Assembly (NCBI GenBank): GCA_963682055.1
Contig: OY821747.1
Location: forward strand, 25,604,126 to 25,668,125
Direction of reading: 5' to 3'
From: Primula veris
Taxonomy: Eukaryota; Streptophyta; Magnoliopsida; Ericales; Primulaceae
Length of the DNA stretch: 64,000 nt
Shown here one piece after another: positions 48,542 to 59,789 of the stretch (positions are counted from its first letter, which is position 1; each line of letters begins with the position of its first letter). The notes beneath the pieces are model-generated. The model made no database searches. It was not told the DNA's origin and saw nothing but the letters and a program-made list of their open reading frames with translations. Both the position numbers and the translations under genes were made by a program.

Positions 48542-50737
48542 ATGTATGCAACAAGGCCTTTGTCTCTTTACCGAAATTTCACCGGAGCTTATTCGGAAAA
48601 GCCACCAGTTGCTCCATATTCGGGATATTTAGTCGTTACAGATGAAGAAGCAGAAGATCAAGAACTTTTTTGTTTTGGAATGTTTCGCAAAGAGAGAGTC
48701 ACAAAGTTGCCGTTTCCTCAAGATAAAGTTTTAAAGATTGTTAATATATCGGACCATGAAAAGGCTTATACCACGAAGGTGTGGTTAATTCCGGTTTTGG
48801 ATCAGCCAATTTCGTTAAACCGGTATTATGTTATCAAGGCTTCTGGCAGATATAAAGGGTATGCTCACTCGCTTTTGCCTCTGTCAGAAACTCGTTTAGG
48901 GCTCATATGACTGCATTTCTTAGGGAACTAGCTGATTTATTTCAGACTAAGAGAAGCTTGGTTATTTGCTTAAAGTTCTAGTTTTGCATTGCAGGTTAGA
49001 AAAATAGAAATACTATATGTTTTAGCTGTTCATCTACAACTTACAAGTAATAAGTAGGAAAACAAAGTTGAAAAGCTGCTAGAAAAGAACCCCAAAGTAA
49101 GCATAGTAGAGTCGTAGACTATGGACAAGCCAAGAACTATAGCAGAGTTAAAGTGTGTACGGATATGACGAAGCCTTATTTGGTTTCATAATTTCATCAA
49201 ATAAGCTAAGAATCTGAATTATTGCTTAAAGAGGTATTGCATTTGATTTACCAGCTTAAAAGCTGCATTTTTGCTGGATTTTTTTACCTAAATAAGCTAG
49301 AATATTAAGCTGGACGAGCATAGGTTTTTCCTGAACCGCAAATGGTCCAGCTTATTTAAAGTTCAAACAATTCCTTACCGTAGCAATTTTTGGACATTAT
49401 TTTTCCTAAATGTTAAATCACAGAATTGTCATTTACTTGCTGTTTCAGATAGCTTCTTATCTACTATTTTGACTAGAGATTTTTTAGCTAAACTGAGTTA
49501 ATTAGGTCCTTAAATTCACATACAATAGACTTCTATGCATAATTACAGTAAATCTCGACATGTGGTGTAATTTCAGTACATTTTTCAGTCAAGTATGAGT
49601 AGCATAGCTTAAACGCCAAGTTATTTGATCAAAAAGTTCATAAGCTTTCAAGAACTTAATATAAATTCTGTACAAGGTTGGTTCTGGATGTTCGGCATTT
49701 TAATTTCATCTGTCAAAAGATGGACTCTAAACTTTGTTTACGACTATTCCTCTGAGCCGAATTTCGGACATTGTCTCAACACATACCAATAAAGAACTCC
49801 ACTAGAGTTCTATTGTTTTCCAAACAAGCAGAATTGACAAATTACGTATTTGGTGAAAAGATCGTTGAATTTTAACATTCTGATGATAAATGCAGTTTTT
49901 TTCTTTTCTTTTTTTTGCAGATTAGCGTGCACATGTTCACAAGAGAACGACATTGCTGGTTGTTGCTTTAGTGATACTATAACAGATATAAGACCAACAC
50001 CGTTCAATCATAGAGACATTTACCAACAATTTGAAATTCGCCATTACTACAAAGACGGATTCTATGCTAAACCTGTAGCTGGTGATGGCTTTGCCCCAAA
50101 ATTTCTTCGAAGAAAAGGATGGAAAGTCTACACTTCCACATCGTTACAATTAAAAGAAGTTCATGGCCTAAATCTCTCTCCCAAAACCCAACTCCCGGAT
50201 TGTAAATTTCCTATCTATTATAAATGTTCCCCTCCCCTTATTCTTGCAAAATGGTATTGCCCATTTATTTTTGTAAAGGAAAAAATCAGCATGTTACATC
50301 AAGTTCAGAAAACACTGGTGTATGAAATGACACTTCAACAATGGTGGGAGGAGATATACACGTGCGAGGACCTAGGCAATGGTGATGCTTACGTGCACGT
50401 AGAGGCGAATGTAGTAAGAGAAAAGGTGTTGGTATATGGCAATGAAGGTGTTAGAGATGAAAACCATTGTTTTGACGATGGGTTCTTTTGGTTCAAAGGG
50501 GTTGGTGTAGGTTTAAGCTTGGCCATTGTTGAGAAGATTAGGTGGATAGAGGAGAAAAGGGGTTGGATTGGAGGTGAAAGAGAGAAGGTAGAGAAGTTGG
50601 AGGAGGTTAAGGGTGAGTGGAAAAGGTTTGGTTGCTATGTGTTGGTGGAGAGTTTTGTGTTGAAGAGAATGGATGGGGTTGTGTTAGTAAGTTGGAAATT
50701 TAGGCACACTAATAAGACTAAGTGCAAATGGGAATGA
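48542..50737 (+). CDS. DUF1262 family protein, 377 aa, function unknown
   Basis: Two exons, 48542-48858 and 49921-50737, joined in frame (RYKG|LACTCSQEND). The family is plant-specific and its members in Arabidopsis are mostly uncharacterised. Recognisable blocks: the start MYATRPLSLYR, SGYLVVTDEEAED, CFGMFRKERVTKLPFPQ, IPVLDQPISLNRYYVI, CCFSDTITDIRP, RDIYQQFEIR and PKFLRRKGWKVYTS. The C-terminal half is less conserved and rich in Lys/Glu/Trp. I reject the GTG codon six bases upstream as start because MYATRPLS is the family's usual N-terminus. The intron holds a MITE-like insertion at 49175-49375. No signal peptide or membrane segment is evident. Confidence 0.9.
49175..49375. mobile_element. 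MITE-like element (GTTTGGTTGCAGC family), DUF1262 intron
   Basis: Begins GCCTTATTTGGTTTCATAA. Internal landmarks are TTGCATTTGATTTACCAGC, ATTAAGCTGGACGAGCATAG and a closing AGTTCAAACAATTCC. The order is the same as in the copy at 14026. Confidence 0.6.
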
Positions 50738-50767
50738 GTATGACTAAGTGTAAATGGGAATGAGCAA
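50716..50767. repeat. 26-bp tandem duplication across the DUF1262 stop
   Basis: GACTAAGTGCAAATGGGAATGAG, including the TGA stop, is repeated from 50742 with one change (TGC to TGT). The coding frame ends at the first copy. Confidence 0.9.
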
Positions 50768-50850
50768 GTTGGTTGGCTCAATTGTTAAGACTCTAATATA
50801 TCACCATCATCACTAGGGTTCGACCTCTAGTGCCCACAAAGTGGGGGGAA
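50766..50850 (+). mobile_element. tRNA-derived SINE-like sequence
   Basis: Box A-like TGGCTCAATTGTTAAGA and box B-like GGGTTCGACCTCTAG are about 36 bases apart, as in SINEs derived from tRNA. It lies just 3' of the DUF1262 gene and may be part of its 3' UTR. Confidence 0.5.
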
Positions 50851-53128
50851 ATCGCAAATGGGAAATAGTAAGGTTATATTGTACTACTACTTGTTAGTTA
50901 GTAGTTTGTACTTGAATCAAACTATAGTTTATTTTTAGTACTTTCTCTTGAATGCTAGAGTTGTGTGCATATTAATGTCTGTAGAGTATGACTGTATGAG
51001 TATCATACTGTTAAATCATTGTTGTCTTTCTTTTTTTCCACCTCAAAAAGGTGCTGATTATGTAGTAGTTGATGTTCATACTACTTTGTTTGTTTTACCC
51101 TTAATTTGGTTATTTAGCAGGTACCATCTTGATCTAGTATTTGAAAGAAGAATAAGAAACACATCTTAATACGTGGGAGCTCGTTCTGCTGATATCATAA
51201 ATTTTCAGATGCCAACTCGGCAACGATACATTTAGCGAATTTGAACAGATATCACAAATTAATTATATGCGCACACGGCAAACCTCTTGTCGAGAGTAAT
51301 GAGGAAAAGATACATAGTAAGTAGTATACCGAGCATGTGCATATCAAACACCCGTCATGACATACTAAGGTTTGAAATTGTGGACCTTGTCCTTGAGTGT
51401 ATATTATATTCGTCCCTCGAAGAAAGTTTGGTTTCCCATATTTAAGACTTTTGTATTACAATATTATGATAAGGTTCAATACATGAATTTCAACCTTTCA
51501 AATCAATTATCGCACCGCAGCTGTGGACAAACATGCCTCAGCTAAGAACGCTTAGGGATAACGTAATGTGCCATATACCCGGTATACAGAGTCCGAGTCT
51601 TATAAATGAATATGTGTGCATAGATTTTGTTCCTCTCTAATAAGATTTAAAAAAACCATTTCAGACATAAATGCCACTCGACTTTGCTAGTGATGATAAT
51701 AACAACATGGGAGAGTGACTATTAAGTCTGGTCTAAAAGCACCAAAATCATGACAAATTATTTAGTCACGTGAGGACGGTCCTTCGATACTTTCATCGAG
51801 TGACACTCGTATTTTTAGTTTTACCTTCTATTAATTAATGTTCCAATGATTTTATCTCACTTTATATAACCTATGTGGATAATATATACATTAACACTCG
51901 TTAAATTCAATGTAAACTTATATTTCGCTCTAACATTTTTACTCTTTTTTAAAGTTACTACACTACTTGAAGAACTATCTTTAATGACAAATGGTGATAC
52001 GATAATTTCATATACATTCAAAAAATTACAATTTTTTTTATCTCTTTTTTATTTTCCATCCGTTTATTAGAACATTTCATTTTTTTAATATCTCGAAGCC
52101 AGTTATTTTAAGGAGAAAAAAATATATAATAGATAGATACTACAAAAAAACGTTTGGAAGACAAAAGTTAGAAATCTAAACAATAAATTTAGGGACCAAT
52201 TTTTTTTTGTCCCTAAAGCCGAAGATGAAAAATATAAAAAAAAAGTACTCTGTGAAAACAATCAAGTACCAACATAAGAGGATTATTTTTGTCTAAAAAT
52301 ATATTTAGAGACATAATTCCACCAGTTTTGAGGCGGAAGAACTTGCTCAAATTTCATAATTTATAGACTATAATTTTTTTATGTATGTATATATAACTTT
52401 ATGGTTATTTTCTAAATTAAAATATACAGTACATAATTTTGTTGCATATATAATTATTGTAATAAATAGAAAAATATGTAATATTAAATTTGAGATTATT
52501 TGATAAATGATTAAATAAAAACCGGATTAATTTAAATGGGAAGTAATTAAATTTAAGAGCTATAATACTATTTCTACTTTTGTGAATTTAGACAATTTTT
52601 TTGTAACTTTACTAGGGTGTCTTGACAACTTTCGTTTAGCCATTGTTTCTTGTTTTTCGTTATTAACTAAATAAATAAATATTTAAGGACATGTTTTAAT
52701 TTTTAAGTGGAGAAAAATGAATATTTATGTGTGTAAAAAAAATTGGTCAAATTTAGAGTTATCGTGACTAAGTGATAAGAATTGAGAAATTTATTATCTA
52801 ATTAGTGATGTATTAATGAGTATGTGAGTGAGATGACCCCACAAAGAAAGAGAGAGTGTGAAATAGGCGGTGACACATGTGTAAAAAACAAATGATATGC
52901 CTAAAACTTACAAATGTTATATTATGAATGGCAAAGTTCAATAAAATATTAACCAACTCGAATACAATCTGCTTGGTATGGTTTGAGTTGAGTTGAAGAT
53001 TGAAACTATGTCACATCTGTGTAACCCGAATTGTATCTCCCAGATTCCAACTTAAACCAACTCGATATATAATTTACATAATATAAAGTAGTTAAGGCAA
53101 AAAAATTATAATGGAAAAAAAGTTGTTT
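50851..53128. other. AT-rich intergenic region
   Basis: No gene is supported. Around 52138-52330 there is an ACTACAAAAAAACG start and a GGGACCAAT/TTTTTGTCCCT inverted motif, weakly reminiscent of CACTA subterminal sequence. Confidence 0.55.
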
Positions 53129-53133
53129 ATTAC

Positions 53134-54691
53134 TGTTGACACGTAAAATTTACGGTCATTAAAAATACGCTACGTGTCTTTTAAACAAAATTAAAAATGA
53201 TTACTAATTCTAAATTTAAATAGAAAATAAGTTATTAGTAATTTAAAAGAAAAGAAATTATAATTTATTGTCACATAAAATTAAGATAGTAAATTAAAAT
53301 AAAATAAAAGTATTTATTTTGCTAAAACTCATTTAGTATGGAGCAAACAAAGAGTTTCTTAAAATTATAGAACTCATTAAAATGTTTTCAAAACACAAAT
53401 ACTAAATTTAAATCAAATGACAAGTGTTGGTTCTATATGATAATGGACCAAAACTTAGGGAGGTGCCCTTGCAATTAAAATCAATTAAAAGATCACCTCA
53501 AAAGCTATAAATAGAGGGGTGGGGGTGTCATACAATCAACACATCAAAAAAGTCTTGAAGACTAGAGAGAGAGAAGCTCCTCCACAGACGCCAGGTAATC
53601 AGCTCCGCTCCTCCACGGCCGCCAGGAAATTAGCTCCGCTCCTCCACAAACGTCAGGGGATCAACTCCTAGGGGAAGCTCTGCACACTCCGGCCTCAACG
53701 AACGCCTTCAAAGTCTGCAACAAATCTGCATTCGATCTTCAAGAACGTCTAAAAGCAGCAAGCAAGACGTTTTTACGGATAAAAATATTCAAGTTCTTCC
53801 CCAAATCTGAAGAACTTCTACAACAAATCTGCCTTCGATCTTCAGGAACGACTAAAAGCAATAAGCAAGACGTTTCAGCAAAATCAAAGTCTTCAAAGTT
53901 CTTCACTAAATCTAAAGAAGCTCTGCACACTCCGGCCTCAACGAACGCCTTCAAAGTCTGCAACAAATCTGCAATAAACTTGGCATTCGATTTTCAAGAA
54001 CGTCTAAAAGCAGCAAGCAAGGCGTTTCTACGGATCAAAATCTTCAAACTTCTTCCCCAAATCTGAAGAACTCATACAACAAATCGGCATTCAATCTTCA
54101 GGAATGACTACAAGCAATTAGCAAAGACGTTTCTGCAAATCAAAGTCTTCAAAGTTCTTCAACAAATCTGAAGAACTCCACCCAAGAAATCTACAACAAA
54201 TCGGCATTCGATCTTCAGGAACGACTACAAGCAATTAGCAAAGATGTTTCTGCAAATCAAAGTCTTCAAAGTTCTTCAACAAATCTGAAGAACTCCACCC
54301 AAGAAATCTACAACAAACCGGCATTCGATCTTCAGGAACGACTACACAAAGGCAAAAACACGTTTCTCTAGATCGAAATCTCCAAGTTCTTCACCAAATC
54401 TGAAAAGCGTCAAGATCATCAACGAAATCTACAAAACTACAAAGTTCTTCATCAAATCTGAAGAATTCTACTCGAGTTCAGCAAATTCAACAAAATTCAT
54501 CAGAGAGTCTACAACAGCATTTTGAGCCATCACAAATTGTTCGAAGAGGAGAATCAAAGGACTTTCATTTCTATATTTGCTTTTAGAAATTATAAGAGAT
54601 TGTACCCGTAAATTAATTGATAAATAAAATTTACTTTGCTTCGCATTCATTTTTCCTGTCTTCAGCACTTGGTGAAAATTTGTGTGAAACA
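53134..54691 (+). mobile_element. 1558-bp solo LTR with internal tandem repeats
   Basis: It begins TGTTGACACG and ends GTGTGAAACA (TGTT...AACA inverted ends). It is flanked by the exact 5-bp duplication ATTAC at 53129-53133 and 54692-54696. Inside are a TATA box (CTATAAATAGAGGGG near 53508) and AATAAA near 54625, as expected for a plus-orientation LTR. Between them are about three ~30-bp CTCCTCCAC-type units and about six diverged ~105-117-bp units with ATCTTCAGGAACGACTA. No internal domain remains, so it arose by recombination between two LTRs. Its parent family is not identified. Confidence 0.88.
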
Positions 54692-54696
54692 ATTAC

Positions 54697-55240
54697 CCTA
54701 TACTATTAATTTTTATTAATTAGTAACCAACTTTTATGCTTTACCAATTTGAACCCTCATGTTTATTTTCGTTCAATTAAGGGTGTGAAAGTATAAAACA
54801 ACGAAATTACAGTTAATATATATCACATTTCACATTTGTAGATAAATTATTAACGTATGTTAACACAATTACACCCTCTATATATGATAGGTGACATAAC
54901 GCTAGTGCAATTACGATATTTTGTAAACACGAGTCCCCTACTTCCAACGAAAATCAGTAAGTTTGGACCTAAATTAGAAAATCTTAAAAATTGATACTAA
55001 ATTAATAAAATTCAATAGTACAGTGGCACTAAATATTTTTTCCACAATTAAAATTAACTGTGACATACATATTTTTTTGGTACATAAATATACATATATA
55101 TATATACACACACACATACTGTATCTCTATTTCTATATATCTCATCATCCCGTTTAAGAAAAGTTTATATCTCTCTTCATCCCGTTTTAAGGTTTGTTCT
55201 CTTTTTTTATTTTATAATTTCCATAATATTATTCTGGTTT
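54697..55240. other. AT-rich spacer
   Basis: No ORF or RNA gene is seen. A TA/CA microsatellite lies at about 55087-55115. Confidence 0.6.
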
Positions 55241-57530
55241 TTTAATGGGAAATTATAACTTCTGGGTATCAATCAAAATTGAATTTAAAGTTGGAAAAAC
55301 TAAGTTAGGGTTGCTTTTTATCCAATACCCTGTTAATCTTTTAATATTCTGATTGTTGGGTTCGATCTTATTTTTATTTTTATTGTTATTCTTTAGTCAT
55401 GTAATAATATTCCTAGCTTATTATATTGTGATTATGTGTTAGTATTAATTAATAGTAATACAACAATATCTTAAGGGACCGTTTGGCAGCAGCTTTTTTG
55501 GTTCAAAATGTGCTTAAAATAGTTGCAGTTTTGTGACTTGTAACTTATTATAAGTGACTTGTAACTTGTTTTTACTTCTAAGTCATTTTTTACTTATTCT
55601 TAGGAACAAATTTTATTAGAAAACTGCTAAAAAGGCATCGCATTCTTCGCTTTTATGCGTTTGAGATTTTCTGACCAAAATGCTAGCTAGGGTTGCTTTT
55701 TATCCAATACCCAGTTAATCTTTTAGTATTCTGATTGTTGGGTTCGATCTTATTTTTATTATTATTATTATTGTTTTCCTCAGTCATGTACTAATATTCC
55801 CAGCTTATTATTTTGTGATTGTGTACTATTATAATTCATAGTACAGCTTAAGTGCCCGTTTGGCAGCAGCTTTTTGGGTTCAAAAGCTGCTTTTATATAG
55901 TTGCAGTGTTGTGTTTGTCATTACCATAACTTATTTTTACTTGTAAGTCATTTATTACTTATTATAACTTACGAACAAATTTTATTAGAAACTACTAAAC
56001 AGGCATCGCATTCCTTACTTTTTTGCGGTTTGAGATTTCTTGACCAAAATGCTAGCTTAAAACTGCAAATATTTGATTTTGATGTTTGTCGCTTGTGCTT
56101 ATTCTTCGTTTAAAATATACTATATTCTTTAAGGTGTGTGCACTTCTGTCTTTCTTTTAAAAAAAACCATAATATTATTGTCGTTTTTTAATGGGAAAAG
56201 ATAAATTCTGGGTATCAATCAAAATTGGATTTTAAGTTGAAAATTTAAGCTAGGGTTGCTTTTTATCCAATACCCAGTTAATCTTTTATTATTCTGATTG
56301 TAGGGTTCGATCTTATTTTTATTATTATTGTTTTCTTCAGTCATGTACTAATATTCTCAGCCTATTATTTTGTGATTGTGCATTATTATAATTTATACAA
56401 CAATATCTTAAGGGACTGTTTGGCAGAAGCTTTTTTGTTTCAAAAGCTGCTTTAAAATAGTTTCAGTGTTGTGTTTTGTCATCACCATATCCTTTTTACT
56501 TTTAAGTGACTTGTAACTTATTTTTACTTGTAAGTCATTTTTTACTTATTCTAACTTAAAAACAAATTTTATTAGATAACTGCTAAAAAGGCATCGCATT
56601 CCTCGCTTTTATGCGTTTGTGACTTTTTTTGACCAAAAGGCTAGGATTTTTAAAGCTAAATCTAGCAAACGAAACGTCCATAGCTTTTTTTAGGAAAAAA
56701 CTTAAAGAAAATAGGAAAAAGAGCAGTTGCCAAACAGGCTTTAAGTAAGGCACTCAAAACAACAACTCGCTTATTTTCTTATCAAATTAAATTACTTCTA
56801 GTAGCTGCTTTAAAATAATTGCAGTGTTGTGTTTGCATCATCATTTTTTTTTTACTTTTAAGTGAATGATAACTTATTATTACTTGCAAGTCATTTTTTA
56901 CTTATTCTAACTTACGAACAAATTTTATTAGAAAACTGCTAAAAAGGTATCGCATTACTCGTTTTTCTGCGTTTGAGATTTTTGGACCGAAAAGCTATCT
57001 TTTTGGAAGCTAAAAAGGCTAGCAAACGAGACGTCCACACCTATTTTTTTAGGGAAAAACTTAAAGAAGATAGGGAAAAGAGCAGTTGCCAAACAGGCTG
57101 TAAGTAAGGCACTCGAAACAACAACTCGCTTATTTTCTTATCGAATTAAATTACTTTTAGTAGCTGCTTTAAAATAGTTGCAGTGTTGTGTTTGCATCAC
57201 CATATTTTTTTTACTTTTAAGTGAATGATAACTTATTATTACTTGCAAGTCATTTTTTACTTATTCTAACTTACGAACAAATTTTATTAGAAAACTGCTA
57301 AAAAGGTATCGCATTACTCGTTTTTCTGCGTTTGAGATTTTTGGACCGAAAAGCTATCCTTTTGGAAGCTAAAAAGGCTAGCAAACGAGACGTTCACACC
57401 TATTTTTTAGGGAAAAACTTAAAGAAGATAGGGAAAAAAAAAAAGCAGTTGCAAAACAGGCTCTAAGTAAAGCATTCGAAACAACAACTCGCTTATTTTC
57501 TAATCGAATGAAATTACTTCTTGTAGCTTT
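55241..57530. repeat. array of ~360-560-bp tandem units derived from one sequence
   Basis: AGGGTTGCTTTTTATCCAAT starts near-identical stretches at about 55309, 55690 and 56253. ACAACTCGCTTATTTTCTTA recurs at about 56762, 57121 and 57484 (period about 360). All units share ACTTATTCTAACTTACGAAC, a GCATCGCATT motif and GTTTGGCAGCAGCTTTTTTG or its inverse TTGCCAAACAGGC. These ends suggest that a transposon-like sequence was amplified in tandem. There is no coding capacity. Confidence 0.8.
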
Positions 57531-59542
57531 AAGCTTAGAATACATTACAACCAGACGAGCCCTCTTGAGGTGGTAGGTATTATTTGTTCCACAAATGGTT
57601 CTGTCATGCCGGACTCGTTTAATCAAATAAAATTATAAAAAAATGATTTATTCTGTTGTTGTATAATTTGTAAAAAAAAAATTGAACCCATTTTTCTCTT
57701 GAGTCTCAAATAAACCTACTTAGTTTATTAAAAACTGCAGCCAATTGTACCCCAAGTGAGTAGCTTAAGATGGGAAGCTTAGGTTGGATATTTGGTAATA
57801 AGCATGTTTACTTCAATCATGTATATGCTCAGCTCATTTTTCCATTCTGTATTATTATTATACAAAAGCAGCAGCACCTTAAAAAAAAAAGCATTCAAGA
57901 CATCCGCTTGCTTATTTTTTTGACCAAATTAAAATACTTATAGTAGCTTCTTTAAGCTTAAATTTAGTAGTTACAAGTTAATACCAGTGTTTTAGAAAGA
58001 AAAAACTTCGCTAAAACGTTTTTGCAAGAGCTACACTAGACGCGTAAAAAAAGCGGGAGGGCGAGCTTTTCTGCTTTCGAAAGCTTGGATTTGGGCTTTT
58101 TCGCTTCAAAGCTAGCTTTTTGAAGGCAGTGGTTAAAACCAAATGAAACCTCTTAAGGTGATAGTTATAGTTGGTTTCGTATATGGGTCTGGTGTATCGG
58201 ACCCATAATAAAAAATAATATAAAAATTATTCTTTTTTTTGGATACGGGGAGCTTGCCCTTGTAGTAGAGTTCACGGGTGGGTAGCCCAGCCGCCCAGGT
58301 CATGTGACCAAGTTTTTCTCTTGGTCTCAAACAACCCAACTTATTTGCTTTTAAACTGCAGTCAAATGTACCCTAAGTGAGTAGCTTAAAATGGGAAGCA
58401 TAGGTTAAATACATGCCAATGAGGGTATTTTTCGTGGTATAAGGAGGGGAATGATACTTATGTTTAAGATGAAAGGCATTGTATTCATACATATGAGGAT
58501 TGAGGAATGATTTGTTTTGTTTAGAGGAATGTGTGTGCTTGACAATAAAATCAAATTTAATTCCTTTCGAAAACTTGTTTTCTTCTTAATAGCTACTTAG
58601 GAACTTTTAGAAGCTTGCTATGAAAAGAACTTATATGATTGTTTGTAGATTAAATAATTGTGTGGTTACTTTTCACTAGTTCTGGACATCTCTAGTTGAA
58701 GTCTGATATGCTACTCTCGTCATCCTCTTTTAAAGTGTATTATAATCTAATTAGGAGTTTGTACATTTAACCAAACGAATTTGTTTAACATGTTAAATAG
58801 GGTGTATATTTAGTTTGTTATTATGAAAATATGATTATATATAATAGTCATTAACGAGTAACCTTACTATTCTCGTTTAACATTACCCTCTATTTCATGT
58901 TCATCAGAGTAGTTTTATGTTTATATGATTCACTCATTTCTAGTTTTCCTAATAAGTCATTGTTTTTTATGTCTGTTTTATAAATGATAGCTACTAATGG
59001 TAATTAAAATTGGCAAAATGTTAAAAGTTCTATATATACATGAGAATAAGCATGGTGGTGCAAAACCATAGATATACCATTCACTTAGGAAAACATTTTT
59101 TTGGCTTTTTAGTTTTTACTATGAGCAATGAATATATTAAAGAGATTCAGATCTTGTGAATAGTAAAAATGATTTTTTCATGTTGGAGCTATATGTGGAG
59201 ATGCAAGTGCATATAACTTCAGGCTTACACATAACGAGAATTGGTTTGTTTGATCTCGATGTTGTTTCATTCTCTGTTCTTCTGGGGTTAATTGTCAATT
59301 GTCAATTGTCATCCATCTTCCTTTATGTGTTCTCTATCTCCTCTCAAGTTTACCTTCAAATTGCTGCCTTCGTATGTGACCGATGATATATTTCATATCT
59401 CATTACGTGTATTCATTTTGCATCCTAGTTGCATATATATCCTTCTTTTGGCTTCTCTGGTCTAGAGGACCACTAGAACCAATGTGTGGAGCTTATTGAT
59501 GTTGCAAGATGGTTCATCTGTAAATATATATGTTTCTACTAA
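57531..59542. other. intergenic region upstream of the FLX-like gene
   Basis: It holds fragments of AGCTTTTAAGC-type MITE sequence (57720-58130) and AT-rich DNA. The promoter and any non-coding first exon of the FLX-like gene should lie here but I could not place them. Confidence 0.45.
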
Positions 59543-59748
59543 AGCCGTGTTTGGCTGTTTCAGCTTTTAAGCTTTTATTTTGTTGCTTAGAAGATAGACT
59601 GCATTAGGTTGACCAGCTTAATACCAAGTTTGTTTGTGTAATACTTATTAGCCTGAAAGGGATAAACTCTTTTAACTGGAGGAAATCCTTCTTTCTGGAC
59701 CTAAAAAACATAGCTTATCTACTTATAAGCTACTGCCGAAAGAGTCCT
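59543..59748. mobile_element. MITE-like element (GTTTGGTTGCAGC family), 5' of the FLX-like gene
   Basis: Starts GCCGTGTTTGGCTGTTTCAG and ends CTTATAAGCTACTGCCGAAA. Internal landmarks are GACTGCATTAGGTTGACCAG and AACTGGAGGAAATCC. It is probably in the 5' UTR intron of the FLX-like gene. Confidence 0.6.
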
Positions 59749-59789
59749 AATTGAAACTATTACTTGTAGGTTTAATTTAGGAGCTTAAA

